64,000 bases of DNA, taken from positions 99,355,152-99,419,151 of the forward strand of contig NC_079491.1 in assembly GCF_020520425.1 (NCBI RefSeq), given 5' to 3'. This document shows, piece by piece, positions 33,421 through 44,194 of the stretch. The notes beneath the pieces are model-generated. The model saw nothing but the letters and a program-made list of their open reading frames with translations, made no database searches and was not told where the DNA came from. The translations under genes were made by a program, and so were the position numbers. This stretch comes from Spinacia oleracea. Lineage: Eukaryota > Streptophyta > Magnoliopsida > Caryophyllales > Amaranthaceae. Within the stretch, counting starts at the first letter, position 1. Every line of letters begins with the position of its first letter.

Positions 33421-33425
33421 GTTTG

Positions 33426-33635
33426 ATTTGTTACAACTTACAAATAGCTTTTTCTTTCAAAGTTTGGTACAAAATCTGGTAGAATTGAAAAGTAGGGAAG
33501 AAAATCCGGGTACCCTTGACCCGACCTGGGAAAGTAGGGTACCCGAAAATCGGGTACCCGGATTTCGCGAGTCGAGTCATGGGCCTCTTTTTTCACTACC
33601 CGGCAAAGCGGGTACCCGAAAAGCCGGGTACCCGC
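33426..33635. other. Segment of hAT element 2 between Copia-1 and Copia-2
   Basis: 210 bp that belong to hAT element 2, ending in repeated palindromic GGGTACCCG phrases like those near the left end (21590-21650). This is the spacer between the two oppositely oriented Copia elements. Confidence 0.7.
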
Positions 33636-35022
33636 TGTTAGGTTATGATACATATGATAATACATAAATCATGCGGAAACAACCATTAAGCCAGGAATAC
33701 ATATTATTTACACATAATAATATAGCATAATTTAGATGCATACTCTTTGTTGCGTGCCTTCCCTAGCTGCGCCCGAACCGAACAAGAACAAGTCTATAGG
33801 ACTCCAAGTGTCGTCCCTCCGTAGATAGTCCACAGCACGTCCGGATCCGCCTTAAGATTGACCAACTAGAATCGCCCTTAAGGTACTAGAATTTTCGGCA
33901 CTCTTAGGTAAGAAATATGGCTGAATTTTTCTCTCAAAACTCACTTTGAATACTTGAATTAATCTCTCAAAATATGTGACCCTAGGCACGTATTTATAGA
34001 GTTATGGAAAGGGAATTGGAATCCTAGTAGGATACGAATTAATTAAACTTAGAATCCTACAAGAACTCTAATTAATTAATTTATTCTTTTAGGAATAGGA
34101 ATTTAATCATATACTAATTCTAATAGTTTTAGGAATCATGCATGAACACAAACTCACACACACACGGCAGCCACAAGGGCCGCCCATGCGCGTGCGTGCG
34201 AGCAGCAGCCCACGCAGCGAGGCCCACGCAGCCGTGGCCTTGGCGCGCGCTGGGCCTGCCTTGCGGTAGGCCTGGGCGCTGCCTTGGCTGGGCTTGTGGC
34301 ACGCGTTTGGCTTGCTGGGCGATGGCCCGACTTCGTGCTGGGCCTTCGTCCGGCAGGCCTCGTCCGATGCTAATTCGTACGATACGATTCCGATTAAATT
34401 CCCGGTTTCGGAATTCATTTCCGATACGAACAATATTTAATATTTCCGATTCCGGAATCAATTTCCGTTTCGAACAAATATTTAATATTTCCGTTTCCGG
34501 AATTATTTTCCGATTCCGATAATATTTCCGATTCTGACAATATTTCCGTTTCCGGCAATATTTCCGATTCTGGTAATATTTCCATTTCCGATAATATTTT
34601 CCGATACGTACCATGTTTCCGTTTCCGGCAACATCTACGACTTGGATAATATTTATATTTCCGATACGATCCATATTTCCGTTTCCGGCAATATCATCGT
34701 TTCCGGAGTATTCATTTCTTGCCTGTGACGATCTCAGCTCCCACTGAAACCAAGATCCGTCGATTCCGAATATCCATAGATGGAGTATCTAATGCCATTA
34801 AATACTTGATCCGTTTACGTACTATTTGTGTGACCCTACGGGTTCAGTCAAGAGTAAGCTGTGGATTAATATCATTAATTCCACTTGAACTGAAGCGGCC
34901 TCTAGCTAGGCATTCAGCTCACTTGATCTCACTGAATTATTAACTTGTTTAATTAATACTGAACCGCATTTATTAGACTTAACATAGAATGCATACTTGG
35001 ACCAAGGGCATTATTTCCTTCA
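33636..35022 (-). repeat. Copia-2 3' LTR (1387 bp)
   Basis: On the - strand it runs TGAAGGAAATAATGCCC to CATAACCTAACA. The TATA box on the - strand is at 33991-33998. The polypurine tract follows at 35024-35033. It faces the 3' LTR of Copia-1 across 215 bp. Confidence 0.95.
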
Positions 35023-35881
35023 GTCTCCCACTTGTCCTTAGGGACAAGTGTGCATTTCCTAATTCCTTTGTCGCTCGATGCTTGCTCTTGAACATAAGGT
35101 AAGAGTTGTCATCCTTATTATGTCCAGAGGTGTTCCTCGGTTTCAGAGTTCAACTGATCAAATAAACAGATAATCATAGCCTATGATTCATCCGAACACG
35201 GCCATGCATTTCACAGTTTCTAGCTCTCCGAGTGGCCTTGTACAACTTTTAAGCATCTCATCCCGATTTATGGGAGGACAATCCCAATCTTGCAATCTTG
35301 AGATTAGACTTCGTTTGATAGGTGATTACCTGAGCGTTGCCTTTATAGCCTCCTTTTACGGTGCGACGGTTGGTCAACGTCAAAGCAACCAGTTCTCAAA
35401 CAAGTAATCTCAAATCACTCAGGTATTGAGGATTTAGTGTCTAATAATTTAATGAAATTTACTTATGACAGATTTTCATCTCTTACAGTAAAGTTTCATA
35501 GGTCTTGTCCGATACTAGTCTTCCCAAAGTAAGTATCTATGCAAATGATTATGACATTGCCATGTCCACATAGTTCAAGAAACAGAACTACTAGTCATCT
35601 TGCATTCTAATGACGTTTTCTATGCGTCCAATTTTATAGAAAACTCCGACTAGGGACCATTTTCAACCTTTGACATTCAAGTTCACTTGATAGACATTTC
35701 TTAGTCACAGGACTGGTCCTGACAGTCTATCTTGAATATATCGTCAAATTGAAGGGACTCATCATTTAATAAACCACAAATTAAATGGAAAAATTAATTC
35801 TTTTCATTTATTGTGAATGATTAACCAATAATGTTTTACAAAGATTTAAACTCTAAAACTTTAAAACATTAAACAGAGACA

Positions 35882-38800
35882 TCAAAGCCATTCTCCAATA
35901 TGCTTGATTCCCATAGCTGCAGTGTGCGAGTTGTGCTTCGCCTGCGGCAGAGGTTTAGTTAATGGATCTGATATGTTGTCATCAGTTCCAATTTTGCTTA
36001 TCTCGACTTCTTTTCTTTCAACGAACTCTCGTAGAAGGTGAAATCTACGAAGTACATGCTTGACTCTCTGGTGGTGTCTAGGCTCTTTTGCTTGTGCAAT
36101 AGCTCCGTTATTGTCACAATACAGGGCTATTGGTCCTTTAATGGAGGGGACTACACCAAGTTCACCTATGAACTTCCTTAGCCATATAGCTCCCTTTGCT
36201 GCTTCATGTGCAGCAATGTACTCCGCTTCAGTTGTAGAATCCGCAATGGTGCTTTGCTTAGCACTTTTCCAGCTTACTGCTCCTCCGTTGAGGCAGAAGA
36301 CAAACCCAGACTGTGATCTGAAATCATCTTTGTCGGTTTGGAAACTTGCGTCCGTATAGCCTTTAACAATTAATTCATCATCTCCACCATAGACCAGGAA
36401 GTCATCTTTGTGCCTTTTCAGGTACTTCAGAATGTTCTTGGCAGCGGTCCAATGCGCCTCTCCTGGGTCTGACTGGTATCTGCTCGTAGCACTGAGTGCG
36501 TACGCAACATCGGGGCGTGTACATATCATAGCATACATTATTGAACCAATCAATGATGCATATGGAATCCCATTCATTCGTCTACGCTCATCAAGTGTTT
36601 TTGGGCACTGAGTCTTGCTTAGAGTCATTCCATGAGACATGGGTAGGTAGCCTCGCTTGGAGTCCGCCATCTTGAACCTATCAAGCACCTTATTGATATA
36701 AGTGCTTTGACTAAGTCCAATCATCCTTTTAGATCTATCTCTGTAAATCTTGATGCCCAATATGTACTGTGCTTCTCCTAGATCCTTCATCGAAAAACAT
36801 TTCCCAAGCCAAATCTTGACAGAGTTCAACATAGGAATGTAATTTCCGATAAGTAATATGTTGTCGACATATAATACTAGGAAAGCAATTTTTCTCCCAC
36901 TGTCCTTCTTGTATACACAAGATTCGTCTGTGTTCTTGATGAAACCAAAGTCACTGACTGCTTCATCAAAACGTATATTCCAGCTCCTGGATGCCTGCTT
37001 CAATCCGTAGATTGATTTCTTTAGCTTGCATACCTTTTTAGCATTCTTTGGATCCTCAAAACCTTCAGGCTGTGTCATAAACACAGTTTCTGTTAAAACG
37101 CCGTTTAAGAAAGCAGTTTTGACATCCATCTGCCATATTTCGTAATCGTAATATGCAGCGATTGCTAACATTATCCGAATAGACTTTAGCATTGCAACTG
37201 GTGAAAAGGTTTCATCGTAATCCACACCGTGGACTTGCCTGTAACCTTTTGCAACCAATCTAGCTTTGAAAACTTTAAGTTTCCCATCCTTGTCCTTTTT
37301 CAGTTTGAAAACCCATTTGCTTCCAATGGCTTGGTAGCCATCTGGCAAATCGACCAAATCCCATACTTGGTTTTCAGACATGGAGTCTAATTCAGATTGC
37401 ATGGCTTCTTGCCATTGCTTGGAGCTAGGGCTCGTCATAGCTTGTTTGTAAGTCGCAGGTTCATCACTTTCAAGTAATAGAACGTCATAGCTCTCGTTCG
37501 TCAAAATACCTAAGTACCTTTCCGGTTGAGATCTATATCTTTGCGATCTACGCGGGGTAACATTTCTAGATTAACCATGATTCTCACCAGATTCTTCTAA
37601 AGATCTATGAGTTTCATCCTGAATGTCATCTTGAGCATTCTCTAGAGTTTGTTGTTCGACTCGAATTTCTTCGAGGTCTACTTTTCTCCCACTTGTCATT
37701 TTGGAAATGTGATCTTTCTCCAAAAAGACACCACCTCGAGCAACAAACACTTTGTTCTCAGATGTATTGTAGAACTAATACCCCTTTGTTTCCTTTGGAT
37801 AGCCCACAAGGATACATTTGTCAGATTTTGGATGAAGTTTGTCTGAAATTAATCGTTTGACGTATACTTCACATCCCCAAATCTTAAGAAAAGACACATT
37901 TGGAGGCTTCCCAAACCATAATTCGTATGGAGTCTTTTCGACAGCTTTAGACGGAGCTCTATTTATAGTGAGTGCAGCTGTATTTAGTGCATGTCCCCAA
38001 AATTCTAATGGAAGTTCGGCCTGACCCATCATTGACCTGACCATATCTAGCAAGGTTCTGTTCCTCCGTTCTGACACACCGTTCCATTGTGGTGTTCCAG
38101 GAGGAGTCAATTCTGATAGAATTCCACATTCTTTCAGATGGTCATCAAATTCATAGCTCAGATATTCACCGCCTCTATCAGACCGCAGTGCCTTAATCTT
38201 CTTGCCTAATTGATTCTCTACTTCACTCTGAAATTCCTTGAATTTGTCAAAGGATTCAGACTTATGCTTCATTAGGTAGACATAACCATACCTACTGAAG
38301 TCATCAGTGAAAGTGATAAAGTAGCTGAAACCACCTCTAGTATTTGTACTCATTGGTCCACATACATCTGTATGGATTAAACCCAATAGTTCATTTGCTC
38401 TTTCTCCAACTTTAGAGAAAGGTTGCTTTGTCATTTTGCCAAGTAAACATGATTCGCATTTACCATAATCCTCTAAGTCAAATGGTTCTAGAATTCCTTC
38501 CTTTTGAAGTCTTTCTAAGCGTTTCAAGTTTATATGGCCTAATCGACAATGCCACAGATAGGTGAGATCTGAATCATCCTTTTTGACCTTTTTGGTATTT
38601 ATGTTATATACTTGTTTGTCGTGATCTAATAAATAAAGTCCATTGACTAATCTAGCAGATCCATAAAACATCTCTTTAAAATAAAACGAACAACTATTGT
38701 CTTTTATTAAAAAGGAAAATCCCTTAGCATCTAAGCAAGAAACTGAAATGATGTTTTTAGTAAGACTTGGAACATGGAAACATTCTTCCAGTTCCAAAAC

Positions 38801-38979
38801 TAGCCCGGAGGGCAACGACAAATAGTAAGTTCCTACAGCTAATGCAGCAATCCGTGCTCCATTTCCCACTCGTAGGTCGACTTCACCCTTGCTTAACTTT
38901 CTACTTCTTCTTAGTCCCTGTGGATTGGAACATAAGTGTGAGCCACAACCTGTATCTAATACCCAAGAAGTTGAATTAG
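35882..38979 (-). pseudogene. pol: Copia-2 pol with two stops and a mutated YVDD
   Basis: The frame runs on the - strand from the protease (just below the Gypsy insertion at 38979) to 35882. Two in-frame stops break it: TAG at 37775-37777, in the region after integrase (a Tyr codon in the other copies), and TAA at 37571-37573 (a Gln codon in the others). The reverse transcriptase active site at 36860-36871 reads YVDN in place of YVDD, which should abolish polymerisation. The integrase motifs and the RNase H end are otherwise intact. The frame is in phase with its gag across the Gypsy insertion site, so gag and pol were one polyprotein. Confidence 0.92.
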
Positions 38980-38984
38980 CAAGT

Positions 38985-40403
38985 TGACAGGCTCAATCGC
39001 ACTCCTATCAAAGATAAACCTAACGTTCACCAACTAAAAATGTAGCAAGGGAAGCAGGGATCGTATCCACAGGGAAACAATGTTCTTTCCACTATTAATT
39101 AACTAATCTAGACTACTGGTAACAAAGAATTGGATTGGTTTGTATATTAAGCTAAGGCAAATAATCAAACTGGAATATAACAATATTAAGGGAATCTAGG
39201 GCAGCGGTTCACCATAAATGCAGACCGGGATTGGACAACGGACAATAACAATTAATTAACAATCATAACTAGGAAAACATGCATCTCTCGAATCTTATGA
39301 ATTCCTTAGGATATAACAACTAGCGGGCTCTCGCTACGTACTAGAAATAATTCCTATCTAATAGCCACAGACCAAAAACATCAGATTTATACCTCTCGGC
39401 GCATAATCTAAGGTTAATCAAACTCAAATCAAAATAGTCCGGCCGAACAGAATTGACGAGCAATAATAATAAGCTATAGAAATTATAATCAATCAATCAA
39501 ATAATCAAGTCCACATATAATCCCAATCATGCATTCATGGATCTCCTAAACCCTAGAAATTAAACTACTCACCCATGATAACTAATAACAAAGCGATTAA
39601 CATAATGGAAAACATGATCAATGCAATAGAATAAATTAAAGTAAGAAACAATACCGACTTGAAGAACAATGGAAATTGAAAGCTTGCGTTTTTATATAAA
39701 TCGAACTAAGTGTTTGAATTGATGTAGAGAGAAAAATAAAACTTAGAAAAATAAACTAAGGGTTTTGTGCTGGAAAAATAAGATGTCCGTCAAAAATAAA
39801 ACAAGTTTGCTTATATAGTTTTGCCAAAATAAGGCCTAAAAACGGAATTAAAAACGCGAAAAACTGCTGGAGGTTGGCGTCGCCCGATCGGGCGACGCTT
39901 CGCCCGATCGGGCGAATCACTCGATAGTCGGCCCGATCGGGCCAAAATCCGCCCGATCGGGCGGATTGCGAAATCTCCACAAAGCCTCCAGATTGACCGC
40001 CCGATCCGCATCGGGCGAGCTGCGCCCGATCGGGCGCGCGTTGATGAACTTGGCTTGCTTATAATTCCGCCCGATGGTTGCATTTCGCCCTCAGCTTCCA
40101 GGGCGATTTGCAATCTTCAATGTATTTCGCCCGTATCACCAAGTCTAACTCCCGGGGCTCAACCATAAGCATCTAAGGCTCCCGAAAGTCGACGATGGAG
40201 GTCCCGAACTTCTCGGACTCATATAGTGGCCTTGATCAACAATGAAACGGGTCTAAAACGACCAATTTCTCATAATCAAACCTGAAACTCAAGGCACACT
40301 CAATAACACACATTAGTACTAGAAACGGCTCCTAAGAGCACGTTTGATACATAAAAGTACTAAGGGACGGGGGTAAAAAACTCTATATAAAACGCATATA
40401 TCA
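38985..40403 (-). repeat. Gypsy 3' LTR (1419 bp)
   Basis: On the - strand the LTR runs TGATATATGCG to GAGCCTGTCA. It contains five perfect GCCCGATCGGGC palindromes and one interrupted copy (39882-40035), and a TATATAAA-like box at 39693-39700. Confidence 0.93.
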
Positions 40404-40416
40404 AACTCCCCCAAGC
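40404..40416 (-). other. Gypsy polypurine tract at the 3' LTR
   Basis: On the - strand TTGGGGGAGTT ends immediately before the LTR start TGATATA. A near copy of the larger motif TAGCTTGGGGGAG occurs again at about 41345-41360, roughly 0.9 kb upstream in the element. Confidence 0.8.
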
Positions 40417-41140
40417 TAGATCTTTGCTTGCCCCTAAGCAAAGAAATCATCGATGAATACATAAATCAACTTCACCCCAAATACATCTAAAAACAATGGA
40501 TACGATTCAAGGCAAAATCCAACAAGCATGCATCAATGTCAACCAATCAAATTCATTCAACCGCCAATCCACCTCAACAATCGTCACGCAAAGCGAACCA
40601 CAAGTGTACAATGGAATTCAAGACTAGTGCTCACACACTCGTCACTCATTTATGTGGCGGATAAAAAATGTACCCGTTCGCTCCCCTCCCAACATATATG
40701 TGTACAATGCCCTCCCAAACTCACAACACTCGTGTGTCTAGAAAAACATGCACTCAACCTAGTAGTCGACTCGGAATGTGTCATGTCATAACTTGCATTG
40801 ATAAACAACTACTTTCACATTAATATGACTCTATGCACAAAGGTCGGAAGGTCTTCAAAGCTTGTAATGATAGGCTTAGGTAGAGGTGCGGTAAATTTGG
40901 GTAAAACGTGAGCTTAAAGCCTTGGCTTTGGGGAGCATAAATCCTAGCAAAACCATGGTCAACCACAAATGAAGACCACAACCACAACTTCCCACTCAAC
41001 ACATGATGAAACAACAAACAAACCACACTATACTTTCTTGCCTTTCTTTCACAATTAAAATCAATCACTCATAAAGATAAGAAATTACAATACTTGAGTG
41101 TAACAATGTTTTGAATTTTTCTGAGAGTAATGAATTTTTT

Positions 41141-41175
<35 letters not shown>

Positions 41176-42038
41176 CTTTGGAAACCTTCATATTTTCTAT
41201 TCTTCTCATCTCTTTCACTCTTCATTATTTTTTTTTTCTCTTTTTCAAACAACAAGATAAGAAGAACTCCCTTATTTCCTTTTCAACACTCACTTTGTGC
41301 TCAAAACTAAGCACACTACAACTCCCTCACCTCACTTACTATTAGCTCCCCCAAGCTAGGCTTAGGACTAGTAACCAATGGGGCTTTCATGGGCTTGTAA
41401 TATGGCTAGTCACCGAATAAAGGGGCACAAGCAACAACATGGGTAGAAAAGGAGGGGACAAATGTATCTAATTTCATCTGAAGGCTACCTAAATAGAAAA
41501 ATGCCTTCGTCCTCCACAATGTGCATGTATATGAGTCATAAAACACTACTAATAGTTGCAAATCAATACTCAAAATCAATGACACACCAGGAAGCTATCA
41601 CACATCCTAACCAAATCAACTAGTCAAGCACCAAGTCCACAAATAGTTGGTCAGAGTTGACTCATGTTAAGGCATCAAAGCAATCGAATATCAAATCATG
41701 GCTAACGCATCCACATTGCTCGTCATCAAATACCAAGAATCAAAACAATTTTCAATTCAAAGGGGCACAGGGAAGCATGATATTGTATTCATCGGAACGT
41801 ATTTTTGTATTTTTGTATATTTTTTTTTTTTTTTTTTTTTTTTTTCTTTTTCAAAGCAATAAACTAATTCAGAAAGCATTAAACATACCAAAATAAACAC
41901 ACTAAAATAGAGAAATGCGAAAATAAAAGAAGGACATACCTACAATGTACAAGTAGTGTGAAACCCCCCCAAACCAAATCAGACAATGTCCTCATTGGCT
42001 CAAGGGTATCGAACCTCATCATCAACATCATCTCGGCA
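40417..42038 (-). other. Gypsy 3' non-coding region with long T tracts
   Basis: About 1.6 kb without a credible frame. Two long A tracts of the element strand show here as T runs at about 41137-41175 and 41819-41845. The second polypurine-like motif lies at 41345-41360. Short frames are low-complexity products. Confidence 0.6.
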
Positions 42039-43199
42039 TCACTGATGGCCTTGGCCATCATTACCAGCATCATCACCATCATCTCGGCCAGCATGCCCAC
42101 TAGGACCCGCTCCCCACCCTCCGTACTGGGTGGGTGTGAAGGTGCCCATAGAACCCGGAGCTCCATATCCCTCCGCGGGATAGGTAAACCAGGTAGGGTG
42201 CTCGTAATCTGGGGCAATATAGCCCTGCCTGGCATACTGATCATAAAATGGGAACATGGTCCTCTGGTGATCAGCTGCGAACTCCCGGAACCCGAGCTCA
42301 AGTCTGCTCAACCTCTCATCAATGGACCCCTGATCCTCATGAACTACCGGGCCACTCTGGGGCCTCCCCGTGTCTCGACGCCCCCTCCTGAAGTAGGTGC
42401 GAGGTTCTGGCTGGTACTGATGGGGCTCTGGCTGAGGGTCAGGCTGAGGCTGGGGGTCAGGCTGAGGCTGGGGGTCAGGCTGAGGCTCTCGCTCAAATCC
42501 AACAAATAGATAATGAGCCTGACCGGGTCTGAAACTAGTGCGGCCCTGAGGGTCAGGCAAGGTGAAAAGCCTGTTTCCCTCGAACATCCAGTACATGGCT
42601 CCCGGCCTAAATAACCCGTGCTCCCCCTGCAGCCTACGGAGTCCAGCAAAATAAGCCAAATCAAGCAAGTTGCTACCCAGAACTGGGATCTGGTTAGCCT
42701 CAGTAAAATTGGCCGTGGCCATGGCTATGTGGGTGATCAACCCACCAATGGTAATCTTGGTAGTATGTGTGGAGGTGGCTATGGAGTAAAATTGAGAGGC
42801 CATGTGATGTGCAAGGTTCATTTTGTAGCTCTCCTCTCCTTCGGAAACGTAGCCACCTAGGATCTCTAGCTCCGTACTTCTAATGTTCTGGGTCTCATCC
42901 CTACCAAAGATAGTAAATCCTAGGAACCTGTAAAAGACAATGGGTACCGGGTGTTGAATCTTGGAAGCATGCAAATGTTGCATACTCCCGGGATTATCAT
43001 TGCCCGTAAGCTCCCTCAATTTGAGGTGCATGAATCGTGCTCGTTGCTCCTCCGTAATAAAGATGACATCCGGAAAATCCGTGTCGGGCTCGAATTGCGG
43101 TGGTGGAGGTGGTGGTGTCGGTTCCCGAGCTCGGCTTGTGGAAGCCTCATGTTGATTTCTTGGTACCCTCGTGCATTTTCTTTGTGGTCTATTTGCCAT
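42039..43199 (-). CDS. ORF2 of the Gypsy element (possibly ATHILA ORF1-like), function unknown
   Basis: I choose the ATG at 43199 (MANRPQRK), giving 386 residues. The open frame continues upstream to 43757, but that part is translation of the palindrome cluster (PIGR, PDRA and ARSG phrases) and is not believable. Residues 20-45 are proline-rich. The central part (FPDVIFITEEQRARFMHLKL onward to about residue 215) resembles the globular domain of proteins annotated as Arabidopsis retrotransposon ORF-1 (ATHILA). Next come QPQPDP repeats and an acidic/tyrosine-rich tail ending in GDDAGNDGQ. It sits where an envelope-like ORF lies in Athila elements, but I see no signal peptide or membrane segment. 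The role is unknown. Confidence 0.65.
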   Translation of the reverse strand: MANRPQRKCTRVPRNQHEASTSRAREPTPPPPPPQFEPDTDFPDVIFITEEQRARFMHLKLRELTGNDNPGSMQHLHASKIQHPVPIVFYRFLGFTIFGRDETQNIRSTELEILGGYVSEGEESYKMNLAHHMASQFYSIATSTHTTKITIGGLITHIAMATANFTEANQIPVLGSNLLDLAYFAGLRRLQGEHGLFRPGAMYWMFEGNRLFTLPDPQGRTSFRPGQAHYLFVGFEREPQPDPQPQPDPQPQPDPQPEPHQYQPEPRTYFRRGRRDTGRPQSGPVVHEDQGSIDERLSRLELGFREFAADHQRTMFPFYDQYARQGYIAPDYEHPTWFTYPAEGYGAPGSMGTFTPTQYGGWGAGPSGHAGRDDGDDAGNDGQGHQ

Positions 43200-43490
43200 T
43201 GATGAAAAATCTGAATTTTTGAGTTTTTTGGCTTTTTTGGGTGAATTTGGGGATTTTGTGGGGATGAGTGAAAACTTAAATCGATTAGGTGTAGGTTGTA
43301 GAGGATGATGAGGAGATGATTTTGATGAAAATTTTGTTGAATTTGGTGGAGAATTGAGGGAGATATGGTGGTTGGAAGTTTTTTTGAGGTTGGGGTTTAA
43401 TGGAGGGAGAGAGAGAGAGTTAGGTTGAAGATGAAGAAGAAGTGAAGAAAGAAAGAAGAAACCGTGTACTTGTCGCTGGAATCGCACCTC

Positions 43491-43872
43491 GCCCGATCGG
43501 GCGACATTCCGCCCGATCGGGCGATTTGCGATCCTTTTCTTCTGATCCGTACGCGCCCGATCGGGCGCAGCTCGCCCGATCCAGATCGGGCGATTTGCGA
43601 TTGCCTCTTTTCTTGATTTTTTTCTGCCCAGAATTCCTCCTTGACTTTTCCACGAATTTTCCTCAACCGCCCGATCGGGCAAAATAATTTCGCCCGATCG
43701 GGCATTCCACTCGCTAGACAGCCCGATCGGGCAATATAAAATCCACCGATCGAGCATTCCACTCGCCAGTCCGCCCGATCGGGCATTCTGCGCCCGATCG
43801 GGCAGAAATAAGCTTTATTGCAAATCATCCGTGCGCGCCCGATCGGGCGCAGCTCGCCCGATCCGCATCGGG
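43491..43872. repeat. Cluster of GCCCGATCGGGC palindromes between the two Gypsy ORFs
   Basis: Perfect 12-bp palindromes at 43491, 43511, 43555, 43669, 43692, 43721, 43773, 43792 and 43837, plus interrupted copies (GCCCGATCC then A/CATCGGGC) at 43574 and 43855. The same motif and even a roughly 40-bp module occur in the LTRs, inverted. The function is unknown. Confidence 0.9.
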
Positions 43873-44194
43873 CGATTTGCAATGTGCTTGGCCTTGAGCT
43901 TAATTTCACTTTCTCGAACTTGGGGCTTTAGGCCTGCACATTAAGAAACACCCAAACAGCGTAATGCCCTCTTCTCGCCTCACTAACACCAAAAACAATA
44001 CTTAAACACACGTAGGTAATGGAAAATACTAACTAAACACACAAAAATTAGAATCAACAATCAAGCATATACTACTAAGGCAATAAATGGATAATGAAAT
44101 ACTCATCCCCTATGAGATTGATGTAATGTCCCCATTACACAATCTCCGTTTATGCGCAGACAATAGACATGAAAGGGATGAGAGCCACGACAGC
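43873..44194 (-). other. Spacer between Gypsy palindromes and gag-pro stop
   Basis: AT-rich, with no frame or structural signal that I can interpret. In a complete Athila element the pol genes would start around here, so this may hold the deletion scar. Confidence 0.4.

Larger units (their letters stand above)
22897..33425 (+). mobile_element. Copia-1: Ty1-copia element with exchanged gag, 5-bp duplication
   Basis: The element is 22902-33420 (10,519 bp) with GTTTG on both sides (22897-22901 and 33421-33425). LTRs are 1455 and 1438 bp. Order: 5' LTR, primer site, 2.7-kb leader, gag, pol (protease, integrase, reverse transcriptase, RNase H), 865-bp 3' spacer, polypurine tract, 3' LTR. The gag frame is unlike that of Copia-2 and Copia-3 although everything around it is nearly the same. 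A frameshift between gag body and zinc knuckle and a stop in reverse transcriptase make it defective. Confidence 0.95.

Noticed and set aside
43200..43757. N-terminal extension of Gypsy ORF2 and other frames rich in PIGR, PDRA and ARSG (also 39811-40113 and 47778-48080)
   Set aside because: These are translations of the GCCCGATCGGGC palindromes in different frames, not conserved protein.
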